From: Candidatus Cybelea septentrionalis
Lineage (GTDB): Bacteria; Vulcanimicrobiota; Vulcanimicrobiia; Vulcanimicrobiales; Vulcanimicrobiaceae
DNA length: 64,000 bases
Reading direction: 5' to 3'
Assembly: GCA_003158175.1 (NCBI GenBank)
Contig: PMHJ01000031.1
Location: 1 to 64,000, forward strand
Part shown: piece by piece, positions 43,025 to 50,987 of the stretch
How positions within the stretch are numbered: the first letter of the stretch is position 1
How the letters are laid out: the number at the start of each line of letters is the position of its first letter
Position numbers and translations under genes: made by a program
Notes under the pieces: generated by a model
The model's input: only the letters and a program-made list of their open reading frames with translations
Told to the model about the DNA's origin: nothing
Database searches by the model: none

Positions 43025-43585
43025 ATGTACTCAGAAGACGCGTTTGAATCCGAAATTTACTACGACCGAGAGCCGGCGACCGCTGCCGTCGACCGGCTTC
43101 ACGATCTCGGTTACGCACGTGACGACATCAGCGTGATGATGGACGATAAGACGCGCGAGCGCGCCTTCTCTGCGGTCGTCAATGCTAAAGGCAGCGAGGG
43201 TATTGCGGCCGGCGCAACCATCGGCGGCGTCCTGGGCGCAATCGTGGCGGGTCTGACGGCGACCGGAAGCGTCGTCGCGATTGCCGGGACCGGCGGTCTT
43301 GCGGCACCGCTCGTTGTTGGCCCACTGGCGGCTGCACTTGCGGGATTAGGCGCGGGTGCCGCGGGCGGCGGCATCGTTGGCGGCTTGATCGGCGTGGGCA
43401 TCGGCGAAAGTCATGCAAGACAATACGAGAAAGGACTGCGCGAGGGAGGCATCCTCGTGGCGGTTCGGCCCAAATCCAAGGAGCATCGCGCCGACGTGCG
43501 CCGCGCGCTCGATTACGAGCGGTCGACGAGTCGCGGTGAGATCGATCCTGACGTCGAGTACGCGGGAGAGATACGCAGCGAATAA
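43025..43585 (+). CDS. General-stress-like protein with glycine-zipper membrane segment
   Basis: 186-aa protein. The N-terminal part (YYDREPATAAVDRLHDLGYARDDISVMM) resembles the YflT/GSP17M stress-protein fold. A long glycine/alanine-rich hydrophobic segment (residues about 60-125, GAIVAGLTATGSVVAIAG...) with GxxxG repeats should insert in the membrane. The C terminus returns to a beta-rich cytoplasmic motif (LREGGILVAVRPKSKEH). The 3' 240 bases overlap the open frame of the APC permease on the other strand. GAGGGC precedes ATG 43025. Confidence 0.75.
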   Translation: MYSEDAFESEIYYDREPATAAVDRLHDLGYARDDISVMMDDKTRERAFSAVVNAKGSEGIAAGATIGGVLGAIVAGLTATGSVVAIAGTGGLAAPLVVGPLAAALAGLGAGAAGGGIVGGLIGVGIGESHARQYEKGLREGGILVAVRPKSKEHRADVRRALDYERSTSRGEIDPDVEYAGEIRSE

Positions 43586-44869
43586 CGGAGTTCTGTGAAC
43601 GGCGGCCGCAACTGCGGCCGCCGCAACTATCGCAACGAAGGTCGTGGCGAGCCCGATACACGCGGCGACGAAGATCGTTGCGGCACCGCCCGGAATCCGA
43701 AACTCAATCGGCGATCCGACCGCGCCGCGAAGCTTCAGCGCTGAAGCGAAGAGGAAGGGCAGCAGCGTGATGATGACGGTGGAGCTGACGAGGACGTCGT
43801 AGGCGCCGCTGACGCTCGTGCCGCCCTGGCCCAAGAAAATGAAGAGTGCCGCGATTGCGGCCTGCGTGACCAGCGCCGCCACCGGCGAACCCCAACGCGG
43901 ATGCATGCGACCAAAGGCGTCGGGCAGATACCGATCGATGCCGGCGACAAATGGAATTCGCGCGATGGCGCCCAGCCACGCTCCGACGCTTCCGATACAG
44001 CTCAATGCGACGAGCAGCGCGATAAACGGCGTTAACGCATTCCAGCCAAAGCGCGAGGCAAGGCGTGAGACGCCGTCCATCACGCCCGACGACGGACTGA
44101 TGTCGTGCGGTACGGCCGCCACGAGCAGGCTCAGCGTTCCGGCAATATAAATGCCGGCAATCAGCGGCGACGCGATGGCAAGCGCAATCGGAATCGTCCG
44201 GCGAGGACGTTGGATTTCACCGCCCATAAACGCGATCGCTTCGGGCCCGGTCCACGCAAAGGCGATCACCGACCAAAAGATGAGATCCTTGATATGCACG
44301 CCGGGCCGCAGCGCCGCGACGCTGAGATGCGTGGCCGAACCAAATCTCCACCAGGCGATTGCGCCGAGCGTCATCAGCAGCAGCGTCGCGCTCCAGCGAG
44401 CCACGCCGCCGATATTCGTGAGCCACTTGCCGATTTGCAGGCCGTAGACGTTCAGGATCGTGGCGAGCGCAAGTCCGCCTAAAGCTACGGCGATGAAGTA
44501 GAGCGGCGAGGCGGAGAGTACGCGGCCCCGCGAGCCGGCAATGAAGAGTGCGTTTCCGGCGGCGAAGTAGAGCAGCGCCGGCAAATACGGAAGATTGCTC
44601 GCCCAGTACGTCCAGCCCGTGATAAAGCCGGCGAAAGGCCCGAACGCGCGCTTACTCCAGACATAGAGGCCGCCTTCATCGGGATAATGCGACGACAGGA
44701 AGACGACGGCGATCGAGAGCGGCACGAACATCGCCAGACAGCCGATGAGCCAAACCGCGAGGGAGCTCGGTCCCGCGGCGGCCGCGGCTGCGATCCACTG
44801 TAAGTTCGAGCCCGCAACGACGAAGAAAAGAACCACATCGACCGGGCCCAGCGAGCGCCGAAGCTGCAT
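43346..44869 (-). CDS. APC superfamily amino acid permease with a long antisense-overlapping tail
   Basis: About 507-aa polytopic permease. The N-terminal signature VDVVLFFVVAGSNLQWIAAAAAAGPSSLAVWLIGC and the central FAWTGPEAIAFMGGEIQRPRRTIPIAL are APC marks (helix 6-like GPE motif). The permease homology ends near residue 430 (last helix FVAACIGLATTFVAIVAAAAVAA). The remaining about 80 residues (HRTPLFAAYLSRVLDVRIDL...) are antisense to the convergent zipper gene. The real C terminus may be shorter or the frame may be shifted. ATG 44869 (MQLRRSLGPVDVV) is the preferred start. Substrate not assignable. Confidence 0.75.
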   Translation of the reverse strand: MQLRRSLGPVDVVLFFVVAGSNLQWIAAAAAAGPSSLAVWLIGCLAMFVPLSIAVVFLSSHYPDEGGLYVWSKRAFGPFAGFITGWTYWASNLPYLPALLYFAAGNALFIAGSRGRVLSASPLYFIAVALGGLALATILNVYGLQIGKWLTNIGGVARWSATLLLMTLGAIAWWRFGSATHLSVAALRPGVHIKDLIFWSVIAFAWTGPEAIAFMGGEIQRPRRTIPIALAIASPLIAGIYIAGTLSLLVAAVPHDISPSSGVMDGVSRLASRFGWNALTPFIALLVALSCIGSVGAWLGAIARIPFVAGIDRYLPDAFGRMHPRWGSPVAALVTQAAIAALFIFLGQGGTSVSGAYDVLVSSTVIITLLPFLFASALKLRGAVGSPIEFRIPGGAATIFVAACIGLATTFVAIVAAAAVAAAVHRTPLFAAYLSRVLDVRIDLTATRRPLVIERAAHVGAMLLGFGPNRHEDASLAQSFLVLSCMTFADAHADQAANDAAARGTRA

Positions 44870-44901
44870 GCGCCCGCGACGTTCAACGCCGCAATGAAGG
44901 T

Positions 44902-44932
44902 CGCCCACCGGCGCGTGCGATGCCGGTGGGCG
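44902..44932 (-). terminator. Perfect 11-bp hairpin after the YXWGXW gene
   Basis: CGCCCACCGGC (44902-44912), a 9-base loop and GCCGGTGGGCG (44922-44932). It lies between the stop of the YXWGXW gene (44972) and the APC start, with no U tract. Like the hairpin at 36016, it is GC-rich and perfect. Confidence 0.5.
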
Positions 44933-44971
44933 ATGTTTGAATGAAGCATTAGTGAAGGTCGCTGGAGTTAG

Positions 44972-45298
44972 TTAGTACGGGCGTCCCCAATGACCGGCGC
45001 GCCAGTACCAGCCGCGGGGTCCGCTGACCCAGTGCCCGGCGTGCCAGGCTGCGCCGGCGTACGGCCGGTACGCATAGTGACCGCGAGCCCAGACATAGCG
45101 GTATCCGTTCCATTGCCAGAATCCGCCAACCCAGAAATAGCCGGGTCCCGGCGCAACCGGTACGCTTTCATAGATCGGCGCCGGAGGCGCAGTCTGAATG
45201 TAAACGCCACCATAGACTTGTGCGGCGGCCGGCAACGTGGCCCCGAGTAGCCCGGCGCCGAGCGCGCAGCTGAGTAGGACGTTACGAAGTTTCATCAT
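44972..45298 (-). CDS. YXWGXW-type secreted protein
   Basis: 108-aa exported protein. The signal peptide MMKLRNVLLSCALGAGLLGATLPAAA is followed by a mature part rich in aromatic and Gly residues with WVGGFWQWNGYRYVWARGHYAYRP and WHAGHWVSGPRGWYWRAGHWGRPY, the YXWGXW repeat pattern. The family is common in envelopes of soil bacteria, with unknown function. Its signal peptide and upstream DNA are homologous to those of the Tyr/Gly-rich gene at 45380. A hairpin follows it on the minus strand. Confidence 0.8.
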   Translation of the reverse strand: MMKLRNVLLSCALGAGLLGATLPAAAQVYGGVYIQTAPPAPIYESVPVAPGPGYFWVGGFWQWNGYRYVWARGHYAYRPYAGAAWHAGHWVSGPRGWYWRAGHWGRPY

Positions 45299-45372
45299 GT
45301 TTATTTTGTACCATCCTCGATGCGAAGGCTCTAACCTCGAACGATTAGAGCCGTATTCAAAAACGATGAGAA
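45299..45372 (-). promoter_or_regulatory. Leader shared with the leader at 45872-45945
   Basis: Read on the coding strand, this region and 45872-45945 align along most of their length: both have AAAAA/TTTTT-type AT tracts, a TCTAAT(C) block (a possible -10 box) and a GAGG/GAAG-like stretch before the start. The similarity outlasts the divergence of the mature protein sequences. Promoter function is inferred. Confidence 0.45.
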
Positions 45373-45379
45373 CGATAAA

Positions 45380-45871
45380 CTATCGGACGCGCCCGCGCCA
45401 ATACGCGCGGCGATACGGGCGCCAATAGGCACGACGTGCCCAGTATGCGCGACGGCCATATACGGCCGGATATGGCGCGTACCCGTAACCTCCGCCAGCG
45501 TACCCATAGCCTCCGCCAACGTAGCCGTAGCCGCCGTAACCAACGCCAACGGTAACGCCGTAGCCGTAGGGGTAGCCGTAACCGTATCCGTAGCCGTAAC
45601 GATTGGGATAGCCATAGCCGTAACGATAGCCGTAGCCGCGATAGGGGTAGCCGGCGCGATAGCCGTAGCCGTAGCGATTGCCGTAGCCGTAGCGATTACC
45701 GTAGCCCCGGTATCCGGTTCCGTAAGAGCGATTGCCCGGGAGCACCCGGCCCGTCGCTGCCGGTCGCGCGGTTCCAGCGACGACGCGAGCCGCCGATGCC
45801 GGCGCCGTCGCGCCGAGTAACGATCCTGCGCCTAGAGCGCAGGCCAGGAGGACGTTATGGAGTTTTATCAT
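45380..45871 (-). CDS. Secreted Tyr/Gly-rich repeat protein
   Basis: 163-aa exported protein. The signal peptide MIKLHNVLLACALGAGSLLGATAPASA is near identical in pattern to that of the YXWGXW gene. The mature part is made of degenerate YGNRYGYG, YRGYGYRYGYGY and GGYGYAGGGYGYAP repeats, ending in an Arg/Trp/Tyr-rich basic tail (ARRAYWRPYRRAYWRG). Such composition suggests an intrinsically disordered or surface-coating protein. The start overlaps the stop of the CHAD gene by 4 bases. Repeat expansion is visible at the DNA level as tandem (TAGCCG)-like units. Confidence 0.8.
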   Translation of the reverse strand: MIKLHNVLLACALGAGSLLGATAPASAARVVAGTARPAATGRVLPGNRSYGTGYRGYGNRYGYGNRYGYGYRAGYPYRGYGYRYGYGYPNRYGYGYGYGYPYGYGVTVGVGYGGYGYVGGGYGYAGGGYGYAPYPAVYGRRAYWARRAYWRPYRRAYWRGRVR

Positions 45872-46338
45872 GCTCTATTTTTAGCATCGTCCAGGCCGAA
45901 GCTCACGCTAGAATGATTAGAAGCTTCTTCGAAAAAGATGAAAGGGCAGCCGAGGAGCAGTTCTTGCGCTTGCGTCCATAGCCCGCCGGCGCGGTCGACG
46001 CACGCCTCACGGTCGGTGCGAAGGCGGTGCTCGGTCTGCGCCATCGCGGCTGGAAGAATGGAGAGAAGTACGTCGCGATCGTGGGCTTCGCCTAGCGCAT
46101 CCTGCAATAGCGCGAAGGACTTCGCCGGCGCTTCCAGCGACGTCTCGAGTTCCTCAAAGCGCTCCAGCGCATAACGAAGGCGCTTGCACGCGATGCGAAA
46201 AGCGTGAAGCCCTTGTGGCTCGCGCCGCTCTAAGCCGCCGGCGAGCCGCCGAACCTCGCGAAGGCGAGTGTGCAGCACCCGTCGCGCCAATTCGGTGCTG
46301 TCGGTAACGCCGCGCAGAAGGACCGGCTCGGGCTTCAC
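45868..46338 (-). CDS. Small CHAD domain protein (downstream copy)
   Basis: 156-aa helical CHAD-domain protein; CHAD domains bind polyphosphate through conserved His/Arg/Lys. The signature GLHAFRIACKRLRYALERFEELETSLEAPAKSF is at residues about 42-75, then ALLQDALGEAHDRDVLLSIL. It is about half the length of a full CHAD protein. The C-terminal tail (CPFIFFEEASNHSSVSFGLDDAKNRA) is encoded by the shared leader of the Tyr/Gly-rich gene, so its coding status is doubtful. It follows the other CHAD gene at 7 bases. Confidence 0.75.
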   Translation of the reverse strand: MKPEPVLLRGVTDSTELARRVLHTRLREVRRLAGGLERREPQGLHAFRIACKRLRYALERFEELETSLEAPAKSFALLQDALGEAHDRDVLLSILPAAMAQTEHRLRTDREACVDRAGGLWTQAQELLLGCPFIFFEEASNHSSVSFGLDDAKNRA

Positions 46339-46345
46339 GTTAGCG

Positions 46346-46810
46346 TTATCCAGTGAATCGCGTTCGCCGCAGGCGCTTGTGAGCGAGACGCGTCGCCTCT
46401 TTTTCGCGCGCGCTCAGCTCGGCCACAAGCGGTTGCGCGACGTGCCGTTCGCCGGCGTCCGCGCTGCTCTCGAGAAGGCGCAAGATGATCGTTGCATCGC
46501 GCGCCGCATCGGTCTGCTCGGCCGCGCGCTTGACGCCTCGCAAAAGCTTGGCGGAGGGCGCGAGCTCGGCGACGTCCTCGAGCAGCGATCTAAAGCGGCG
46601 ACCGGCGGTGCGAACCGCGTGCAGACGCTCCTCATTTGGCTTCGAGATAAAACGCCGGCGGGCAGCTTCCAGCGCGCGCCGTTCCTTCGCAACGGTCCTT
46701 TTCAGCCACTTCACTGCCGGCCGCTCACTGCGCGCCAGCGTTCGACAGAAGTATTTGTAGCAACCTTCGCGAAGGATACGATTCGACGTGAGATCGCCGC
46801 GCTTGCCCAT
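46346..46810 (-). CDS. Small CHAD domain protein (upstream copy)
   Basis: About 154-aa CHAD protein; the domain is KWLKRTVAKERRALEAARRRFISKPNEERLHAVRTAGRRFRSLLEDVAELAP, then LLRGVKRAAEQTDAARDATIIL. The two adjacent CHAD genes each carry a first-half (H..R...RR) motif, so they look like separate proteins rather than a split gene. ATG 46810 has an AAGGAG box 10 bases upstream but overlaps the divergent GerMN start at 46788. ATG 46846 and GTG 46714 are alternatives; the last begins exactly at the domain. Confidence 0.7.
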   Translation of the reverse strand: MGKRGDLTSNRILREGCYKYFCRTLARSERPAVKWLKRTVAKERRALEAARRRFISKPNEERLHAVRTAGRRFRSLLEDVAELAPSAKLLRGVKRAAEQTDAARDATIILRLLESSADAGERHVAQPLVAELSAREKEATRLAHKRLRRTRFTG

Positions 46811-47309
46811 CCTCGTCGTGCTCCTTGTAATCGTCGCCGCCGGCACGTGGTATTATCTTTCCCATCACGCGCCCGCAGCCGGCGCAACGATCCCAATCTA
46901 CTACACGAAACTCGACGGGAAGTCGCTAGCCGAGATGCGGGTTTCGATGCGCCCGCGTCAAGCCGACGAAAGTGCGACCGAACGCCTCCACAACGTCGTG
47001 TTGTATGCTGCGGTTCAGGCGATCGCCGGGCCTCCGAACGACGTGCAAGCGATTCGCTTTCCGCCGGGAACGCGAGTTCTGGAAGCGAGCGTTAACGGTT
47101 CGACGGCGACGCTCGACCTCTCGAAGAATCTCGAACAGCAAGCCGGAGGGAGCTTCGGAGAGAATGGTGAGTTCAAAGCGCTCGTGTACACGATAACGGG
47201 CGTCGAAGGCATCGACGCGGTGCAGATACTCGTTGAAGGAAACCGGCTGGAGACGCTGCCGGGAGGTAATTTTGAATTGGACCAACCGCTTCATCGCTCG
47301 GACTGGTAG
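46788..47309 (+). CDS. GerMN domain envelope protein
   Basis: 173-aa exported or membrane-anchored protein: N-terminal anchor LPILVVLLVIVAAGTWYYL, then a GerMN domain (ATIPIYYTKLDGKSLAEMRV...ATERLHNVVLYAAVQAIAGPP...FPPGTRVLEASVNGSTATLDLSKNLEQQ). GerM-like proteins associate with peptidoglycan enzymes, also outside sporulators. GTG 46788 is the start. Its 3' end overlaps the amidase gene (start 47272), so the two are coupled and probably act on the same cell-wall substrate. Confidence 0.82.
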   Translation: MRSPRLPILVVLLVIVAAGTWYYLSHHAPAAGATIPIYYTKLDGKSLAEMRVSMRPRQADESATERLHNVVLYAAVQAIAGPPNDVQAIRFPPGTRVLEASVNGSTATLDLSKNLEQQAGGSFGENGEFKALVYTITGVEGIDAVQILVEGNRLETLPGGNFELDQPLHRSDW

Positions 47310-49191
47310 ACTCGCATTGCTGATCTCGCCGATGCTGGCTGCATTGGCGATCGCGCTTCCGGCGTTCGCCGATTCGTCGCTTACGGCGACGTATCAAGGG
47401 CGCGTGATTCGCTTTACGCACGTCCAGTCGCGAGCCGGCGCGCCGGCGATCGGTGTGAACGATCCCGGATTTGCGACGTTGCTGAGCGATACGGGAGCCC
47501 TCCTGACGTGGAAGCCCGGCGAGCGTTTCGTTCTGATTACCACCTCCGTTCCTTCGGTGGTCAGTTTTGCGATCGGCGATCGCCGGTACGACGCCGGTCC
47601 GATCTCGCTGCAGGCCAGCTTCGCGCCCTTCCTCGTGGGCGATGAGGCCTATCTGCCGCTGCGTGAGGTGCTGCGCGCGCTCGATCTTGCCTTACGCGAA
47701 GAGAACGGAGTGGCCGTGCTGCAGCCGCAACTCGCCGCGCTCGACGTGCGTCAAGAGGACGCTCGAGTGACGCTTTTCGCCCACGGCGGCACGACGCTGC
47801 ACGCGCGGGTCGCGCAAGAGAGCTCGACGTCGATTACGTATGCATTCGACGGCGTCGGCACGACGCTGGCCGGAACGCGTCAAGTCAGCGCCGGCGGCAT
47901 CGCAAGCATTACAATTGCCAACGCGGGAACGCTTCGCGAGCCGAGCACGCTGGTTACCGTCCAGTTCGAATCGGGGACGATTGCCGAAGCGCCGCAGAAT
48001 ACCGACGGCCGCGACGTCCTGCTCGCATTCGACACGCCGGCGTCGGCGAATCCGCAGCAACCGGCTGGAGGAGAAGCGTCGCCGACTCCCGAGCCGCCGC
48101 CGGATACTACGTCGGCAAACGGTGCGGCGAGCGCTCCGGCAAGCGGACCCGCGACCGTGACGGGCGTGACCGTCGCCCCGGCGGCCGATGGCGTTTCGGT
48201 TGCGATCGCGATCACCGGCAGCGCGACGTATGAGTGGCACCGCCTGCGCGAGCCCGACAATCGCTTCTGGGTGGATATTGAGAACGCGCAGCTGCAGGGG
48301 CCGCCGATCGATCAAAGCGCTCCCGCGCCGGTTCTTTCGGTGCGGGTGAGGCAAGTGGACCCGACGACGGTGCGCGTCGCACTTTCGCTCAGTGGTCCGA
48401 AGTCAATTGCGTTCAGTTCCTCGCCCGACGGCCTCGGATTAGCAATCGGCTCGCAAGACGTCGCCGACGCGTTACGGTCCGGAAGCGGGGGCGTCGGCAA
48501 CGCGAGCACCGCCGTCGCCGCAGCGCCGCTCGAGCAATCCGAGCCCGGGACCGGCAGTTTTGACGATACGAGTTGGAAGTTCGGCCCGCGCAGCGGTTAC
48601 GTTGCGACTAATCCGCGTCTGATCGTGATCGATCCGGGCCACGGCGGAAGTGATCCCGGCACGGCGCATGGGGGCGCCTCCGAGGCGCAGTTGACGCTCG
48701 ACATGGCCAAACGGCTGCGCGCGATCCTAATTGATCGAGGCTGGGAAGTGAAGCTGACGCGCGAGAGCGACGTCGACGTGTACGCGGCCAACGATAGCGC
48801 GCACGACGAACTTCAAGCCAGAGACGACATCGCCAACAAGGCCGGCGCGAGGCTCTTCGTGAGCATTCATGCCAACGCGTTCATCAACTCCGGACCGTAC
48901 GGCACGACCACATACATCTCCAAGCCGGACGACGTGGCCTTCGCGCACTTCGTCGAAACGCACCTCGCCGCGGATGGCACGAAGGACGACGGCATCATCA
49001 AGAGCCATCTGTACGTAACGCTGCACGCACGAATGCCCGCCGTGCTGATCGAGACGGCATTCCTCACCAATCCGGGCGATTATGCGCTGCTCACGTCGGC
49101 CGCGTGGCGGCAAAAGGTTGCCGAAGAGATCGCCGACGGCATCGGCCAGTACGCCCGAACATATCCGGTCCCAAATCAACCGGCACAGTAG
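47272..49191 (+). CDS. N-acetylmuramoyl-L-alanine amidase with AMIN domain
   Basis: 639-aa secreted zinc amidase (Amidase_3) that cleaves the MurNAc-L-Ala bond. After a signal peptide (LALLISPMLAALAIALPAFA) there is a Cu-amine-oxidase-N-like domain (YLPLREVLRALDLAL), then AMIN-type beta domains around residues 150-380. The catalytic domain begins near 450, with Zn ligands His457 (DPGHGG), Glu471 (SEAQLTLD) and the His in SIHANAF, and the catalytic Glu in LIETAFLTNP. TTG 47272 was chosen for the GGGAGG ribosome site 6-7 bases upstream. Followed immediately by murI. Confidence 0.9.
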   Translation: MNWTNRFIARTGRLALLISPMLAALAIALPAFADSSLTATYQGRVIRFTHVQSRAGAPAIGVNDPGFATLLSDTGALLTWKPGERFVLITTSVPSVVSFAIGDRRYDAGPISLQASFAPFLVGDEAYLPLREVLRALDLALREENGVAVLQPQLAALDVRQEDARVTLFAHGGTTLHARVAQESSTSITYAFDGVGTTLAGTRQVSAGGIASITIANAGTLREPSTLVTVQFESGTIAEAPQNTDGRDVLLAFDTPASANPQQPAGGEASPTPEPPPDTTSANGAASAPASGPATVTGVTVAPAADGVSVAIAITGSATYEWHRLREPDNRFWVDIENAQLQGPPIDQSAPAPVLSVRVRQVDPTTVRVALSLSGPKSIAFSSSPDGLGLAIGSQDVADALRSGSGGVGNASTAVAAAPLEQSEPGTGSFDDTSWKFGPRSGYVATNPRLIVIDPGHGGSDPGTAHGGASEAQLTLDMAKRLRAILIDRGWEVKLTRESDVDVYAANDSAHDELQARDDIANKAGARLFVSIHANAFINSGPYGTTTYISKPDDVAFAHFVETHLAADGTKDDGIIKSHLYVTLHARMPAVLIETAFLTNPGDYALLTSAAWRQKVAEEIADGIGQYARTYPVPNQPAQ

Positions 49192-49920
49192 GTGATCGGT
49201 CTCTTCGACTCCGGGCTCGGCGGGCTGACGGTCTTGGCGCGGGTTCGCGAACGGATGCCATCGGCAGACATCGTGTTTTTCGCCGATCAAGCCAACGTGC
49301 CGTACGGCGACCGAACGCATGCGGAACTGCTGGAGCTGCTGCAGGCGAACTTGGCGCGGCTCGACGCGCGGGGCGTCGATGCGATCGTGATGGCCTGCAA
49401 CACGTCGTGCGCGGTGGCGGAGCGCTACGGCTGGCCCAAGACGCGCGCGCCGGTGGTTGACTTGATCGAATCGGCGGCAATCGCGGTCGATCGCGGCGGC
49501 TTCGCACGCGTCGGCATCGTTGCGACGGCGGCAACGGTCGGCGCCGGTTCCTACGGACGAACGATTCGCGCGCGCGTCGGGGGCATCGACGTCGTCGAAG
49601 TTCCGGCGCCGGCGCTCGTGCCGCTCGTCGAAGCGGGAGCGACCGAAGGCCAACGGCCTCGCGCCGCCGTTGCGGAAGTTTGCGGACACCTGCCGCTCGA
49701 TCTCGATGCGCTGGTCTTTGGCTGCACGCACTATCCCGTGCTCGAATCGCACTTCCGCGCCGCGCTCGGCGACGGCATTGCGTTGATCGATCCGGCGTTT
49801 ATGCAGGCCGAACGAACTGCCGAGCTTCTCGGCAGCCGCGCGCAGGGGAGCGGCTCGACGGAGTACACCACGAGCGGCGACGAGGTGGCGTTTCTGGCGA
49901 ACGTCGCGCGCTTCCTATAA
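49192..49920 (+). CDS. murI: Glutamate racemase
   Basis: 242-aa cytoplasmic racemase producing D-glutamate for peptidoglycan. IGLFDSGLGGLTVLARVRERMPSADIVFFADQANVPYGDRT is the N-terminal signature with the catalytic-pair region. The first Cys is in VMACNTSCAVA and the second in LVFGCTHYPVLES, as required for the two-base mechanism. GTG 49192 follows the amidase stop directly. It forms a cell-wall unit with GerMN and the amidase. Length is slightly short for the family but all motifs are present. Confidence 0.94.
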   Translation: MIGLFDSGLGGLTVLARVRERMPSADIVFFADQANVPYGDRTHAELLELLQANLARLDARGVDAIVMACNTSCAVAERYGWPKTRAPVVDLIESAAIAVDRGGFARVGIVATAATVGAGSYGRTIRARVGGIDVVEVPAPALVPLVEAGATEGQRPRAAVAEVCGHLPLDLDALVFGCTHYPVLESHFRAALGDGIALIDPAFMQAERTAELLGSRAQGSGSTEYTTSGDEVAFLANVARFL

Positions 49921-49924
49921 CGTT

Positions 49925-50470
49925 GTGACCGCGCCGCTCGCCAAACTGTGGCTCTGTATCGCTGCGATGGCGTCGATCCCATTGCTGGCAGGCGCAGCGA
50001 CCGCCATTGAGACGACGATCCCCGAAAGCGTCGCTCCGATAACGATCGATCGATGCGTCGTCACGCTGCAGAAGGCGCCGGCTGGAGATGCATTTTCAGA
50101 TGAGGTCGACTTCACGAACGTCAGCCAGCGCGCAGCGACCGAGGTGCGCTTCCGTTTTGAGTTCGTCGACGCGATTGGACGCACGACCGGCAGCCTAACC
50201 GACGATAAGGTCGGAGAGTTTGCGCCAGGGGTTCCGGTAAGTCATTCCACCGCGGCGCCCACGGGTTCGAGCCCGCCGCCGCAGTCGATCAATAACCTAT
50301 CCGCTTCGTCGAAGATCGTTTGCATGGTCCAACTGGTGCGCTTCGACGACGGCAGCGGTTGGAACGAAGGCGACGGACCGGTGGGAACCGGATCGATGAT
50401 CACGCCCCCGCCTCAACCCTCCGAGACACCGCGTTGGCAATTCCCGTTCGATCGACCCACGCCGCCGTAG
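49925..50470 (+). CDS. Secreted protein of unknown function
   Basis: 181-aa exported protein with a signal peptide (LWLCIAAMASIPLLAGAATA) after a GTG start, then beta-rich sequence (DRCVVTLQKAPAGDAFSDEVDFTNVSQRAATEVRFRFEFVDAIGR), reminiscent of small immunoglobulin-like envelope domains. The C terminus is Pro/Gly-rich and overlaps the DUF805 gene on the other strand by 58 bases. It is 5 bases from murI and may be part of the same transcript. No family is recognised. Confidence 0.6.
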   Translation: MTAPLAKLWLCIAAMASIPLLAGAATAIETTIPESVAPITIDRCVVTLQKAPAGDAFSDEVDFTNVSQRAATEVRFRFEFVDAIGRTTGSLTDDKVGEFAPGVPVSHSTAAPTGSSPPPQSINNLSASSKIVCMVQLVRFDDGSGWNEGDGPVGTGSMITPPPQPSETPRWQFPFDRPTPP

Positions 50471-50862
50471 CAGACTCGATCAGAACCAGGTGCCGTGACT
50501 TCCTTTGGATTCGGGCCATAGCCGTTATCGCCGGGTTGGCTATCTTGGCAGAAGAGCACCAGCAGCACCAGGCCCCCAATCGGTATAAAGTTGAGCAGCA
50601 CCCACCAGCCGTTCATTCCGATGTCGTGGAGACGGCGAACGCTCACCGCTAAGCTCGGAAGAAAGATGAGCAGCGAGAAAAAATCGAGCAGATACGCGGC
50701 GAGTGTGGGCGGACCGCCGGTCACCTTGGCGACGTACATGCCGGCGGCGAACAGTGCGACGCCGATCAGGCAAGTAAAGAGAATGAAAAACCAGTATTCG
50801 CTTCGCCGCGCTCGTCCGGTGAAGACCGCGTACTTTCCAAGGGCCTCAAGGAAATAGCTCAT
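50413..50862 (-). CDS. DUF805 membrane protein
   Basis: 149-aa inner-membrane protein of DUF805. Start ATG 50862 (MSYFLEALGKYAVFTGRARRSEYWFFILF) agrees with the family N terminus; an earlier start would add non-homologous residues. Four helices follow, with the conserved VRRLHDIGMNGWW loop and DNGYGPNPKE near the C terminus. The remaining C-terminal about 20 residues (VTAPGSDRVC...) overlap the antisense gene and are not conserved. Function unknown; the family is found next to stress and envelope genes. Confidence 0.85.
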   Translation of the reverse strand: MSYFLEALGKYAVFTGRARRSEYWFFILFTCLIGVALFAAGMYVAKVTGGPPTLAAYLLDFFSLLIFLPSLAVSVRRLHDIGMNGWWVLLNFIPIGGLVLLVLFCQDSQPGDNGYGPNPKEVTAPGSDRVCYGGVGRSNGNCQRGVSEG

Positions 50863-50987
50863 GAGACGCTCCCAATAAACGGCGTGTGGATGGCTAGTGC
50901 TTGCCTGCTTCTTGCTCGCCGGATCTTTCCACCTGCCGCGGCACTCCATCGGCATGACATCGCTGCGGGCGTGCGAATCGTGGCCGG

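Noticed and set aside
45350-45375. TCTAAT block as a defined -10 promoter for the YXWGXW gene
   Set aside because: No matching -35 at the right spacing could be found, so I report only a shared leader, not a mapped promoter.
45380-45871. Possible CRISPR or minisatellite array in the repetitive TAGCCG region
   Set aside because: Repeats are coding (Tyr/Gly units) with no spacer structure; a secreted low-complexity protein explains them.
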